A stretch of DNA of 64,000 nucleotides from Mycolicibacter sp. MU0102 (GTDB lineage Bacteria > Actinomycetota > Actinomycetes > Mycobacteriales > Mycobacteriaceae). Each line of letters opens with the position of its first letter. The stretch's first letter is position 1. Under the pieces are notes generated by a model. It worked only from the letters and a program-made list of their open reading frames with translations. It had not been told where the DNA came from and did not search any database. The DNA is taken from the NCBI RefSeq assembly GCF_963378105.1, contig NZ_OY726398.1:4588001-4652000 (forward strand), in the 5' to 3' direction. A program made the position numbers and the translations under genes. Of the stretch, positions 48,844 to 58,576 are shown piece by piece.

Positions 48844-51824
48844 GCGGCGACCGCAATCCCACCGGCGCCAAAGCCCCCTGGTTCCCGCGGCTGATCCGCG
48901 CGTGCGCCATCCCGATCATCTTCTTCTGGCTCGCCGCAGCCGCCGCGACCAACCTGCTGGTGCCACAGCTGGAGGTCGTCGGCGCCCGCAACGCCGTGTC
49001 GCTCTCCCCGCAGGATGCGCCGTCGGTGATCGCGATGAAGCACATCGGCGAGAAGTTCGGCGAGTTCACCAGCGACTCCGTGCTGATGATCGTGCTGGAA
49101 GGCGAAACCGAGCTGGGCGAGGATGCCCACCGCTACTACAAGCGGCTGGTGGCGACGTTGCAGGCCGACACCGCCCATGTCGAACACGTGCAGGACTTCT
49201 GGGGCGACCGAGTCACCTCGGCGGGCTCGCAGAGCGAGGACGGCCGGGCCGCCTACGTGCAGGTACATCTGGCGGGCAACCAGGGTTCGGCGCAGGGCGT
49301 GGAGTCGGTGGACGCGGTGCGCGAGATCGTCGAAGGATCTGACCCGCCGGCCGGACTGCGCTCCTATGTGACCGGTCAAGCGGCGCTGGTCGCCGACACC
49401 AATGAGGCCGGTGACGCCTCCATGGTGAAGATGACGGGCATCACCATGGCCGTCATCGCGGTGATGCTGCTGGTGGTGTACCGCTCGATCGCGACCACGA
49501 TGATCGGGCTGCTGGTGGTCGTCACCGAGATGAGTGTGGCCCGCGGGCTGATCGCGCTGCTGAGCAACGCCCACGTCTTCGCGATCTCAACATTCGTGGT
49601 CAGCATCCTCACCGCGCTGGCCATCGCGGCCGGAACCGACTATTGGATCTTTTTGATCGGGCGCTACCACGAGGCGCGCAACGCCGGTGAGCAGCGTGAA
49701 ACCGCCCAGAACACCACGCTGTCCAGCGTCAGCCACGTCATCCTGGGCTCCGGCCTGACCATCGCCGGGGCGATGCTGTGCCTGCGCTTCACCCGGCTGA
49801 ACTACTTCAACACCCTGGCGGTGCCGTGCGCGCTGGGCATGTTCACCATCCTGGCGATGGGGCTGACTTTTGCTCCGGCGGTGCTTGCGGTCAGCAGCCG
49901 ATTCGGGCTGCTGGACCCCAAGCAGGTGACCAAGACCGGCGGATGGCGCAAAGTAGGCACCGCCGTGGTGCGCTGGCCACTGCCGATTCTGGCCGCCGCC
50001 AGCGCCATTGCGGCGGTGGGCGTCCTGGTGCTGCCCGGCTATAAGACCAGCTACGACAACCGGCACTACATCCCGGCCGGCGTCCCGTCCAACATCGGCT
50101 ATGCCGCAGCCGAGAAGCACTTCAGCTCCGCGCGGATGAACCCGGACATGCTGATGGTCGAGTCCGATCACGACATGCGCAATCCCCGCGACATGCTGGT
50201 GCTGGACCGCATCGCGCGCAACATCTTCCGGGTCCCCGGCATCGAACGGGTGCAGAGCATCACTCGGCCGCTGGGGCCGCCCATGGAACACGGATCGGTG
50301 CCGTTTCAGATCAGCGCGCAGGGCGTCACGATGCGGGAGAACCTGCAGTTCTTGCACGCCCGCCTCGACGACACCCAGACCATGGCCGATCAGCTCTCGT
50401 CGATGGTCACGGTGCTGGACCGGCTGCACGGCCTGACCGTGCAACTCTCCGATGCCACCCACGGCACCGACGAGGCGACCCACGACATGGAAGGCACCGT
50501 GGCCGAGGTCCGCGACCGCATCGCCGACTTTGACGACCAGTTCCGCCCGCTGCGCAACTATTTCTATTGGGAGCCGCACTGCTTCAACATCGGCGTCTGT
50601 AACGCGTTCCGCTCGGCCTTCGACGCCACCGACGGCTTCGACAAACTGGCGGAGAACACCACGGCCCTGGCCCAGCAGCTGGACCGGGTCGACGAGATCA
50701 CGCCGGCGATCGCCGATCAGATCCCGCCGATGATCGCCATCACCACCAACATGCGCGACCTGATGCTGACCATGCACAGCAGCTTCAGCCAGGTGGTGAC
50801 CCAGCTGGAGCAGATGACCGATACCGCTGCGGTGATGGGCCAGGTGTTCGACGACGCCAAGAACGACGACATGTTCTACCTGCCGCCGGAGGCGTTCGAC
50901 AGTCCCGACTTTCGGCGCGGGATGGAGTTGATGATGTCGCCGGACGGCTCCGCGGCGCGCATCCTGATCACCCATGACACCGATCCGGCGACCGTCGACG
51001 GCATCTCGCACGTCGGCGCCGAACTGCAGGCCGCCAAGGAAGCCGTCAAGGGCACACCGCTGGCCAAGGCGAAGTTCTATCTGGGCGGCACCGCCGCCAC
51101 CTACGCCGACATCGCGACCGGGGCGCACTACGACCTGCTGATCGCGGCGATCGCGGCGATCGTGTTGATCTTCGTGGTGATGCTGCTGATCACCCGGGCG
51201 CTGGTGGCCTCGATTGTGATCGTGGGCACCGTGGTGCTCTCGCTGGCCTCCTCGTTCGGGCTGTCGGTGTTGTTGTGGCAGTACGTGTTCGGCATCGAGT
51301 TGCAGTGGCTGGTGATCGCGATGTCGGTGATCGTGCTGCTTGCGGTGGGCTCCGACTACAACCTGCTGGTGGTCTCGCGGATGAAGGAGGAGATCAACTC
51401 GGGGTCTCGGACGGGTCTGCGCACCGGGCTGATCCGGGCGATGGGCGCCACCGGCAAGGTGGTGACCGCAGCCGGCATGGTGTTCGCCTTCACCATGATC
51501 GCGATGATCGCCAGCGACCTGCGGTCCGTCGGGCAGATCGGCACCACCATCGGACTGGGCCTGCTGTTCGACACGTTCATCGTCCGCAGCCTGATCACCC
51601 CGTCGATCGCGGCGTTGCTGGGCCGGTGGTTCTGGTGGCCGATCAACGTGCACCGGCGCCTGGCGCCGATCCCGGCTAAGCCGCGGCCTCCCGCCGATTC
51701 CCGCGCCGAATCCCCCGCCGAGCGTGAAGGTGGCCGCACGGTGGGCGCCGAACGTAAAGGCAGCGTCACGTTCGGCCCGGGTAGGCCGGCCGCGACGCCG
51801 ACGCCACCCGTCCCGGCAGGCTAA
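48840..51824 (+). CDS. MmpL-family RND exporter
   Basis: 994 residues from ATG at 48840, overlapping the mmpS stop. Twelve helices in two halves with large periplasmic loops. The proton-relay Asp-Tyr pairs are intact: GTDYWIFLIGRYHEAR and GSDYNLLVVSRMKEE. A C-terminal soluble tail (950-994) is Pro/Arg-rich. MmpL proteins export lipids, siderophores or drugs with MmpS; the cargo here is unknown. It resembles the mmpS4/mmpL4-mmpS5/mmpL5 type, which also has a divergent repressor (Rv0678, MarR type, for mmpL5). Confidence 0.95.
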   Translation: MSGDRNPTGAKAPWFPRLIRACAIPIIFFWLAAAAATNLLVPQLEVVGARNAVSLSPQDAPSVIAMKHIGEKFGEFTSDSVLMIVLEGETELGEDAHRYYKRLVATLQADTAHVEHVQDFWGDRVTSAGSQSEDGRAAYVQVHLAGNQGSAQGVESVDAVREIVEGSDPPAGLRSYVTGQAALVADTNEAGDASMVKMTGITMAVIAVMLLVVYRSIATTMIGLLVVVTEMSVARGLIALLSNAHVFAISTFVVSILTALAIAAGTDYWIFLIGRYHEARNAGEQRETAQNTTLSSVSHVILGSGLTIAGAMLCLRFTRLNYFNTLAVPCALGMFTILAMGLTFAPAVLAVSSRFGLLDPKQVTKTGGWRKVGTAVVRWPLPILAAASAIAAVGVLVLPGYKTSYDNRHYIPAGVPSNIGYAAAEKHFSSARMNPDMLMVESDHDMRNPRDMLVLDRIARNIFRVPGIERVQSITRPLGPPMEHGSVPFQISAQGVTMRENLQFLHARLDDTQTMADQLSSMVTVLDRLHGLTVQLSDATHGTDEATHDMEGTVAEVRDRIADFDDQFRPLRNYFYWEPHCFNIGVCNAFRSAFDATDGFDKLAENTTALAQQLDRVDEITPAIADQIPPMIAITTNMRDLMLTMHSSFSQVVTQLEQMTDTAAVMGQVFDDAKNDDMFYLPPEAFDSPDFRRGMELMMSPDGSAARILITHDTDPATVDGISHVGAELQAAKEAVKGTPLAKAKFYLGGTAATYADIATGAHYDLLIAAIAAIVLIFVVMLLITRALVASIVIVGTVVLSLASSFGLSVLLWQYVFGIELQWLVIAMSVIVLLAVGSDYNLLVVSRMKEEINSGSRTGLRTGLIRAMGATGKVVTAAGMVFAFTMIAMIASDLRSVGQIGTTIGLGLLFDTFIVRSLITPSIAALLGRWFWWPINVHRRLAPIPAKPRPPADSRAESPAEREGGRTVGAERKGSVTFGPGRPAATPTPPVPAG

Positions 51825-51909
51825 GAATCTTACTGTTACGCCAAGATACTCTTATTTTTCTTAATTTATCTGTATGGTGGGTCCCTGGCGTCACGGAGAG
51901 GGGCTTGCG
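51825..51909 (+). promoter_or_regulatory. AT-rich promoter region before the monooxygenase operon
   Basis: Bases 51826-51873 are unusually AT-rich for this genome (runs such as CTTATTTTTCTTAATTTATC). This likely carries the promoter of the operon at 51910-54369; such AT-rich islands are typical Lsr2 targets in mycobacteria. No exact -10/-35 pair was assigned. Confidence 0.4.
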
Positions 51910-53259
51910 ATGGTCAGATCGGGTACGTCAGCGGTGGTGCTGGGAGCCGGGATAGCCGGGTTGCTGGCGGCGCGAGTGGCGTCGGAGTCCTACGACTCCG
52001 TCACGGTCGTGGACCGCGATCGGCTCCCCGATCACCCTGCCCAGCGCAAAGGGGTCCCGCAGGGACGCCATCTGCACAGTTTCCTCACCCGTGGCACCGG
52101 CATCCTCGGCGAACTGTTTCCCGGGATTCTCGACGAGCTCGCCACCGCCGGCGCGGTGGTGATCGACAACGGCGATCTGTCTGGGCGCTACGCCCGCATC
52201 GGCCGTCATGAGCTCAACCGCACGGGCACGCTCGCAGATCCCCAAGCTCTGGCGATCTACAGCGCGAGCCGACCGTTCATGGAGTTCCACGTCCGTCGAC
52301 GCGTCGACCACCTCACTAACGTCGCGTTCCTCGACGGCCACGACGCGATCGAGCCGGTGCACGATCGCGGGGTCGTCCGCGGTGTGCGAGTCACGAATCG
52401 GCACAACAAGCTCACCCAGGTTCTGCCCGCCGACCTTGTCATCGACGCGACCGGACGGGCTTCGAGGACCGCCGAATTCCTGGCCGGCCACGGCTTCGGC
52501 TGCGTGCCCGACCACCGCCTGCGCCCCGCTTGGGCTTACTCCAGCCAGCTGCTGCGCATCCCGCCCGGACGGCTCGCCGACCAAATGGTCTTCATCAACC
52601 AGGGGCGCGCCTATCCCGGCCTGCTGCTGGTGGCCTACGAGCACGACACCTGGATGCTGTCGATCGCCCGCCACGGTGACTACGGCTCTCCCCCAAGAAA
52701 TTTCACCGCCATGCAGGTCGCAGCCAGGCAGCTGCTTCCGGCATCGATCATGGCCGGGCTGCGCGACGCCACACCGGTGGGCGATATCGCGGTCTCCCAT
52801 GACACCGGAGCGCTGTGGCGCCGCTACCACCAGATGACCCGCTTCCCCGAAGGGCTGGTGGTGATCGGCGACGGGCTCTGCCGACTCAATCCGCTGCACG
52901 GACAAGGCATGACGGTCGCGGCACTGCAGGCGCTGGCGCTGCGCGACTGTCTGGCAGATGGCGGGCCGGAGCTGTCGCAGCGCTTCTTCCGCGCGGCGGC
53001 CGCCCAGATCGGACCGATCTGGGCGGCAAACGCGACCCAGGATCGTCCCACTGCCGACGACCGCCCTTACTCGATCCGCCGCCGGTTGGGCGGGTGGTTC
53101 ACCGAGGCGGTGGGGACCGCCGTGTCCCGCGACATCGCCGTCACCGAGCGCATTCTGCGAGTGCGCAACCTGGTGGATTCCCCATCGCGGTTGCGTGATC
53201 CGGTCCTGCTGGCCCGCATCCTGCTGGCGAACCTGCGGGGCCCGGGATTCGCCTCATGA
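51910..53259 (+). CDS. FAD-dependent monooxygenase-like oxidoreductase
   Basis: 449 residues when started at MVRSGTSAVVLGAGIAGLLA (ATG at 51910 behind GGAGAGGGGC). Group A flavin monooxygenase/geranylgeranyl reductase-like fold: FAD site GAGIAGLLAARV, LVIDATGRASRTAEFLA (the DG-like middle motif) and the second FAD motif VIGDGLCRLNPLHGQGMTVA. It probably oxidises or reduces a lipophilic substrate. Two small proteins follow with overlapping codons, forming an operon. Confidence 0.9.
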   Translation: MVRSGTSAVVLGAGIAGLLAARVASESYDSVTVVDRDRLPDHPAQRKGVPQGRHLHSFLTRGTGILGELFPGILDELATAGAVVIDNGDLSGRYARIGRHELNRTGTLADPQALAIYSASRPFMEFHVRRRVDHLTNVAFLDGHDAIEPVHDRGVVRGVRVTNRHNKLTQVLPADLVIDATGRASRTAEFLAGHGFGCVPDHRLRPAWAYSSQLLRIPPGRLADQMVFINQGRAYPGLLLVAYEHDTWMLSIARHGDYGSPPRNFTAMQVAARQLLPASIMAGLRDATPVGDIAVSHDTGALWRRYHQMTRFPEGLVVIGDGLCRLNPLHGQGMTVAALQALALRDCLADGGPELSQRFFRAAAAQIGPIWAANATQDRPTADDRPYSIRRRLGGWFTEAVGTAVSRDIAVTERILRVRNLVDSPSRLRDPVLLARILLANLRGPGFAS

Positions 53260-53705
53260 ACGATGACGAAACCGCCATCCGGGAGCTCATCGCCCAACAG
53301 GTCGCCGGCTGGAATGCGGGCGATCCCGCGGCCTACGCATCCGTCTTCACCCCCGACGCGGACTACGTCACTTTCCTGGGCGACCGCTACCAAGGTCGGG
53401 AGGCCATCGCCGCGTCGTATGCCCCGCTGTTCGCCAAGTTGCTACGAGGGACACGGCTGGAACTCAAGGCATCTACGCTGCGGTTTGTGACACCGGACGT
53501 CGCACTGATCCACTCCCGCGCCGTAGTGACCAAAAATGCGCGAGGCCCCAACCGGGGTGTGCGGATCAACACCAGCGTCGCGGTGCGAACCAGTGCCGGC
53601 TGGTTGTTGACCTCCTCGCAGAACACAACCCATCGTCGCCTGACCCAAAGGCTCATGCGCACAATCGTTTCCCGACGCCGCGACACAGGAGTCTCCCTTG
53701 CTTGA
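53256..53705 (+). CDS. SnoaL-like/SgcJ-type small enzyme or binding protein
   Basis: 149 residues, ATGA overlap with the monooxygenase. NTF2-like fold of the SgcJ/EcaC/DUF4440 kind: IRELIAQQVAGWNAGDPAAY, FTPDADYVTFLGDRYQG and LIHSRAVVTKN. Such proteins are often cyclases, isomerases or binding proteins in oxidative pathways. Co-translation with the flavoprotein suggests a shared pathway. Confidence 0.88.
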   Translation: MNDDETAIRELIAQQVAGWNAGDPAAYASVFTPDADYVTFLGDRYQGREAIAASYAPLFAKLLRGTRLELKASTLRFVTPDVALIHSRAVVTKNARGPNRGVRINTSVAVRTSAGWLLTSSQNTTHRRLTQRLMRTIVSRRRDTGVSLA

Positions 53706-54369
53706 CGCCAGCTACCGAGCCGCACGCGGCAGGATCAGCACCCTGGCGGCCGGACTCACCGAGGACCAATTGGACCTCGCGGTTCCGGCCACTCCCGGAT
53801 GGTCGGTACACGATGTGCTGGCCCACCTCACCGGCGGCGCCGCAGATGTCTTGGCGCAGCGACTCGATGGGGCGCCGGGCGAATACTGGACCGCACGGCA
53901 CGTCGCCGAACGTCGCGACCGCCCGGTCGACGAGCTGCTCACCGAGTGGGAACGCGCGGCCCCGGCGGCAGAGGCGAGCCTGCCGGAGCGGTTCGCCGGG
54001 CCCAACCTCGCCGCGGACGCGATCTGCCATGAGGGGGACCTACGCGAGGCGCTGGGTCTGCCGCGGGTCGACCGCGAGCACTGGCAGCTGTTTCTGGACG
54101 TCCTGGTCCGCTTACCCGGCCGGCGCCTCCCTGACACCGATACCCTGGTGATCAGCGACGAGCTGGGGCAGGAATGGCGTTGCGGTTCGGGTGAATCCGT
54201 CACCGCGTTGCGGGCGGCAGGTTACGAGTTGCTGCGAGGCCTGTTCAGCCGGCGCTCCCGCAGTCAGATCGCCGGCTGGGACTGGTCCCCGGAGCCGTCG
54301 GCGCGACTGGTCGACAACTTCGGCGCCTTCGGCCACCGCGACGACGATCAACCGATCCCGGTCTGCTGA
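53698..54369 (+). CDS. Maleylpyruvate isomerase/DinB-like family protein
   Basis: 223 residues from TTG at 53698, overlapping the previous stop (8 nt). N-terminal DinB-like four-helix bundle: PATPGWSVHDVLAHLTGGAA with the metal-binding His, and ICHEGDLREALGLPR with the second His. Mycothiol-dependent maleylpyruvate isomerases and other mycothiol enzymes share this fold. The C-terminal domain (150-223) is SCP2-like/unknown. It may use mycothiol in the same pathway as the upstream flavoprotein. Convergent to the next gene with only 2 nt between stops. Confidence 0.85.
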   Translation: MLDASYRAARGRISTLAAGLTEDQLDLAVPATPGWSVHDVLAHLTGGAADVLAQRLDGAPGEYWTARHVAERRDRPVDELLTEWERAAPAAEASLPERFAGPNLAADAICHEGDLREALGLPRVDREHWQLFLDVLVRLPGRRLPDTDTLVISDELGQEWRCGSGESVTALRAAGYELLRGLFSRRSRSQIAGWDWSPEPSARLVDNFGAFGHRDDDQPIPVC

Positions 54370-54371
54370 CC

Positions 54372-54998
54372 TCAAGCTCCGCAGGAGGTCAACCGCGGCG
54401 GGGAGAATGCCACCGATCCGACCCCGCCGTCGACGGCACCGTTGTTGGCGAGTTGCATCGTGGTCAGGTAGGTACAGGTTTGAATCTCGGTGGATAAATT
54501 CAGGTAGACCACGTTGTAGGTGTAGGCGAACGTGCGGACCAACTGCTTGGCATCCCAGGGCACATCCAGCACGAAACCCAGCGATGAGTCGATCGTCCGG
54601 ATCCAAATTGCCCGCACACCGGTCTCACCGATCGACGGCGCCACCGAAAACGCCGAACCGTCGGGTTTGGTACCGGCGATGCTGATGCTGTCGATGCGGT
54701 AGCCGGTGGCTTCCGCCGGCACCGGCGGCCCGGGCTGAATCCTGGTGGTGAACTGGATTGCGTAGTTGGTTCCGCCGCCAATCGCCCTGGTGGTGGAGAA
54801 GCTGGTCCAGCTGAATTCCTCCGGCAACTCCACAGCGCAGTTGTCGATCAGCTCGTACGGATCCCCGCACCCGGTCGAGCCGGCCGGCACGGCCAGCGCA
54901 CGCGGGCCGGCGAGCGCGGCACCGAATACCGGCAGCGACCAGGCGGCACCGCGCAGGAAGATGCGGCGCGAGATCGCCGTCTTCGCATTGCCGGTCAC
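54372..54998 (-). CDS. Tat-exported hypothetical protein, probably leaderless
   Basis: 208 residues from GTG at 54998. A textbook twin-arginine signal starts it: SRRIFLRGAAWSLPVFGAAL, cleaved near ALA. The mature part has several Cys (GCGDPYELIDNC, CTYL, TSCGA) and beta-rich sequence. No family is recognised. There is no ribosome site; instead TACTGT (55005-55010, minus strand) lies 6 nt before the GTG, as in leaderless mycobacterial mRNAs where transcription begins at the start codon. Likely an exported folded protein. Confidence 0.75.
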   Translation of the reverse strand: MTGNAKTAISRRIFLRGAAWSLPVFGAALAGPRALAVPAGSTGCGDPYELIDNCAVELPEEFSWTSFSTTRAIGGGTNYAIQFTTRIQPGPPVPAEATGYRIDSISIAGTKPDGSAFSVAPSIGETGVRAIWIRTIDSSLGFVLDVPWDAKQLVRTFAYTYNVVYLNLSTEIQTCTYLTTMQLANNGAVDGGVGSVAFSPPRLTSCGA

Positions 54999-55065
54999 GA
55001 ATTCACAGTAGGCGATCAGCCCGCATTCGGTTGTTCGCCCAATGATTCGGTGCCATGCTCGCCGG

Positions 55066-57114
55066 ATGGTGTGGGAGCGATTGTCCGCCGCCGTCGCCGG
55101 CCGCCGTTCCTGGCTCGTTGCGCTGATTCCGATCCTGATCGCCGTCGCGCTGATGGTGCTCAGCAACGACAACGCCGCAGCGACCCAATCACCCGAGGCG
55201 CTGCCGGCCAGCGCCGAATCCGCCCGAGCCGCCGCGGCGCTGTCCACCTTCGCCGGCGGGGAACAGGCGACCGCGCTGCTGGTCGCCACCCGCAGCGATG
55301 GTGCGCCGCTGACGCCGGCCGACCTCGCGGCGGTGACTGCGGCCCGCGATCGCATGACGCAGCTGCCCCAGGTGCTCACCGGCCCGGCCTCGCCGGTGCT
55401 GCTGTCCACCGACCACCGGGCGGCGCTGGCTACGGCGCCGTTGAATGCCGAGTTGTCCGGTTTCGGGCTCGCCGATGCGGTCAAAGCCCTGCGGGCGGCC
55501 GCCGCCGACGGGTTGCCACCGACGCTGTCGACCCACATCACCGGCGGGCCGGCGTTCGGTGCCGATATTGCCGATGCCTTCACCGGCGCCAACGTCACCT
55601 TGTTGGCAGTCACCGCGCTGGTGGTCGCGCTGCTGTTGATCATCACTTACCGCTCGCCGGTGTTGTGGCTGGCGCCGCTGCTGGTGATCGCGTTCGCCGA
55701 CCGGGTGGCCTCGGTGGTGGGGGCCGATGTCGCGCGCGCCGCGGGCGTGACCTTTGACGGCTCCACCGCAGGCATTACCAGCGTCTTGGTCTTCGGGGCC
55801 GGCACCAACTATGCGCTGCTGCTGATTTCGCGCTACCGCGAAGAACTGCGTACCGACGCCGACCATCGCACCGCGCTGCGCCGTGCGGTGGCCGCCGCCG
55901 CCCCGGCGATCCTGGCCAGCAACGCCACCGTGGTGCTGGCCCTGCTGACGTTGATCTTGGCAGTCACCCCGAGCACCCGCAGTCTCGGGATCTGCGCCAG
56001 CTGCGGGCTGGTGGTGGCCGCGGTGTTCGTGCTGTTGGTGTTGCCCCCGCTGCTGGTGTTGGTCGGCCGGAAGGTGTTCTGGCCGTTCATTCCCCGCGCC
56101 ACAGGCGGTGCCGCTACGCCGGACGGCCCATGGCATCGTGTCGCCGAGGCGGTCTCGCGCCGCCCGGCCCTGGTGTGCACAGCGGCGGTTGCCGTTCTGG
56201 CGGTGTCGGCCGCCGGATTGGTCGGCGCCGGAATCGGGTTGTCGCAGACTGAGCAGTTCCGGTTACAGGCCGACTCGGTGACCGGATTCGACACGCTGGC
56301 AGCACATTTTCCGGACGGCGCGGCGAGCCCGACCGTCGTGATCGGCTCCAGTGCCCGGGCCCAGCAGCTCAAGCGGGCGATCACCGCGGTCCCCGGCGTG
56401 GTCTCGGTGGTCCAGACGGGTGTGTCGGAGACCGGACGAACCATGTGGTCGGTGGTGCTCGATGCCGCCCCGGCAACGGACGAGGCTTTCCGTACCGTTG
56501 CCGGACTTCGCGATTCGGTCGGTGCGGTGGACACACGGGCATTGGTGGGTGGCGCCGACGCACAGGCCCTCGATATCCGTGACGGGGCCGTGCGCGACCG
56601 CGCGGTGCTGATTCCGCTGATCCTGCTGGTGGTGCTCACCGTGCTGTTCGTGCTGCTTCGGGCAGTGTTGGCCCCGCCTGTCCTGGTGGCGGCGACGGTG
56701 CTCAGCGCGGTCGCCGCGCTCGGGCTGGGTTGCTGGGCCAGCCTGCACCTGTTCGGATTTCCGGCGCTGGACAACAGCACTCCGCTGTTGGCGTTCCTGT
56801 TCCTGGTAGCGCTGGGAGTGGACTACACCATCTTCCTGGTGACCCGCGCCCGCGAGGAGACCGCCGACCACGGCACCCGCGGCGGCATGGTGCGCGCGGT
56901 GTCAGCCACCGGCGGGGTTATCACCAGTGCCGGCATCGTGCTGGCAGCGGTGTTCTGCGTGCTCGGGGTGCTGCCGTTGATTGTGCTGACCCAGCTGGGC
57001 ATCATCGTGGGCTTGGGAATCCTGTTGGACACGTTCGTCGTTCGCACACTGGTGATTCCGGCGCTGTTCTCACTGATCGGCGATCGAGTCTGGTGGCCCA
57101 GCCTGCCGCGCTGA
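55066..57114 (+). CDS. Short MMPL-family transporter with altered proton-relay site
   Basis: 682 residues when started at MVWERLSAAVAGRRSWLVAL (ATG at 55066). Twelve helices, small periplasmic loops, as in actinobacterial stand-alone MMPL proteins. Second-half relay pair Asp586-Tyr587 (GVDYTIFLVTRAREE) is normal, but the first-half position reads GAGTNYALLLISRYREEL: Asn248-Tyr249 instead of Asp-Tyr. Without an MmpS partner. Cargo unknown. It converges on the aldehyde dehydrogenase with 4 nt between stops. Confidence 0.92.
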   Translation: MVWERLSAAVAGRRSWLVALIPILIAVALMVLSNDNAAATQSPEALPASAESARAAAALSTFAGGEQATALLVATRSDGAPLTPADLAAVTAARDRMTQLPQVLTGPASPVLLSTDHRAALATAPLNAELSGFGLADAVKALRAAAADGLPPTLSTHITGGPAFGADIADAFTGANVTLLAVTALVVALLLIITYRSPVLWLAPLLVIAFADRVASVVGADVARAAGVTFDGSTAGITSVLVFGAGTNYALLLISRYREELRTDADHRTALRRAVAAAAPAILASNATVVLALLTLILAVTPSTRSLGICASCGLVVAAVFVLLVLPPLLVLVGRKVFWPFIPRATGGAATPDGPWHRVAEAVSRRPALVCTAAVAVLAVSAAGLVGAGIGLSQTEQFRLQADSVTGFDTLAAHFPDGAASPTVVIGSSARAQQLKRAITAVPGVVSVVQTGVSETGRTMWSVVLDAAPATDEAFRTVAGLRDSVGAVDTRALVGGADAQALDIRDGAVRDRAVLIPLILLVVLTVLFVLLRAVLAPPVLVAATVLSAVAALGLGCWASLHLFGFPALDNSTPLLAFLFLVALGVDYTIFLVTRAREETADHGTRGGMVRAVSATGGVITSAGIVLAAVFCVLGVLPLIVLTQLGIIVGLGILLDTFVVRTLVIPALFSLIGDRVWWPSLPR

Positions 57115-57118
57115 CCTC

Positions 57119-58576
57119 TTAGAGCGCCGCCCAGATCGACTTGGTCTTCAGGTAGGCCTCGATGCCCTCGTGGCCGAACTCCTTGCCGAGGCCGGACTGC
57201 TTGTAGCCGCCGAACGGGACATTGTGGTCGAACGTCAGCTGGCAGTTCAGCCCCACCATGCCGGCGTTGAGCCGCTTGCCCAGGTTGTGCGCGCGCGCCA
57301 GGTTGGTGGTCCAGGCGGTGGCGGCCAAGCCGTAGCTGGTGTCGTTGGCCATCGCAACGGCTTCGTCGTCGTCGTCGAACGGCAGGATCGTGACGACCGG
57401 TCCGAAGATCTCCTCCTTGTACAGCCGGCTGGTGGCCGGGTCGACGCCAGTGACCACGGTGGGTTTGACGAAGTAGCCCTTGCGGTCCAGCCGGTAGCCG
57501 CCGCTGACGATCTCGACGCCGTCTTTTTTGCCCTGGTCGATGTAGCCCAGCACGCGGTCGAGTTGCTTCTGGCTGACCAGCGGGCTGATCATCGCGCCCT
57601 CGTCCTTGGGCCCACCCAGCACCAGGTTGTCGCCGATCATCGCGATACCCGCCACCACGCGCTCGTAGACGCTGCGCTGCACGAACACCCGCGAGCCGCA
57701 CACACAGCCCTGACCGGAGTGCACGAAGATACCCATCGAGGCCATCATGATCGCCATGTCCAGGTCGGCGTCCTCGTAGATCAGCACCGGGGACTTGCCG
57801 CCCAGCTCCAGGGTCACCTTCTTCAGGTTGTCCGCCGAGTCACGCATGATCTGCTTGCCGACCTCGGTGGAGCCGGTGAAGGCGACCTTCTCCACGTCCG
57901 GGTGCGCGGTGATCGCGGCGCCGGCGGTGGCGCCATAGCCGATCACGAAGTTGGTGACCCCTTCGGGCACACCGGCTTGCGTGATCAGCCGTTCCAGCAG
58001 CACCGCCGACAGCGGGGTCTCCTCGGCAGGTTTGACGACGCTGCTGCACCCGGCGGCCAGGGCAGGTGCGACCTTCGCACAGGCGTTGAACAGCGGGCCG
58101 TTCCACGGGTAGATCAGGCCGACGACACCGTACGGCTCCTTTTGGGTGTAGGCGTGGAAATTGGCGTGGGTGCTGTTGACGCCACCCTCCATCTGCACCT
58201 GGTAGCTGTTGCCGCTGATCTTGGTGCACCAGCCGGCGTAGTAGCGGAAGAACTCCGCGCAGGTGGACACGATCATCTCGGCCTGGGCCGGCGGCATGCC
58301 GGCGTCCAGGGATTCGAGCTCGGCGAACTCCTTGGCGTGCTCATCGATCAGGTCGCCCAGGCGCCACAGCGCCTTGGCGCGCTGCCGGCCCGGGATATCG
58401 GTCCACACACCCGACTGGTAGGCGGCTTTGGCGGCGGCGACGGCTTCGTTGACGGCTTCGGGGCCGGCGTCGCGGAACTCGGTAATCTGCTCTTCGGTGG
58501 CCGGGTCGATGACCCGGATGACCTCACCGCTACCGGGGCGCTTCGCAAGATCATCGATTACCGACTGCACTGTCAT
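57119..58576 (-). CDS. Aldehyde dehydrogenase
   Basis: 485 residues when started at MTVQSVIDDLAKRPGSGEVI (ATG at 58576 behind AAAGGA). Oxidises aldehydes to acids with NAD(P)+. PWNGPLF and KPAEETPLSA (cofactor binding), TGSTEVGKQ, catalytic Glu in LELGGKSP, catalytic Cys in GQGCVCG, and EIFGPVVTI. It is divergent from a TetR gene across about 150 bp, so TetR control is expected. The substrate is not evident; an aldehyde from a nearby catabolic gene is possible. Confidence 0.95.
   Translation of the reverse strand: MTVQSVIDDLAKRPGSGEVIRVIDPATEEQITEFRDAGPEAVNEAVAAAKAAYQSGVWTDIPGRQRAKALWRLGDLIDEHAKEFAELESLDAGMPPAQAEMIVSTCAEFFRYYAGWCTKISGNSYQVQMEGGVNSTHANFHAYTQKEPYGVVGLIYPWNGPLFNACAKVAPALAAGCSSVVKPAEETPLSAVLLERLITQAGVPEGVTNFVIGYGATAGAAITAHPDVEKVAFTGSTEVGKQIMRDSADNLKKVTLELGGKSPVLIYEDADLDMAIMMASMGIFVHSGQGCVCGSRVFVQRSVYERVVAGIAMIGDNLVLGGPKDEGAMISPLVSQKQLDRVLGYIDQGKKDGVEIVSGGYRLDRKGYFVKPTVVTGVDPATSRLYKEEIFGPVVTILPFDDDDEAVAMANDTSYGLAATAWTTNLARAHNLGKRLNAGMVGLNCQLTFDHNVPFGGYKQSGLGKEFGHEGIEAYLKTKSIWAAL

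Noticed and set aside
49587..51653. 688-codon minus-strand frame
   Set aside because: Antisense shadow of mmpL, His/Arg/Gln-rich and without motifs.
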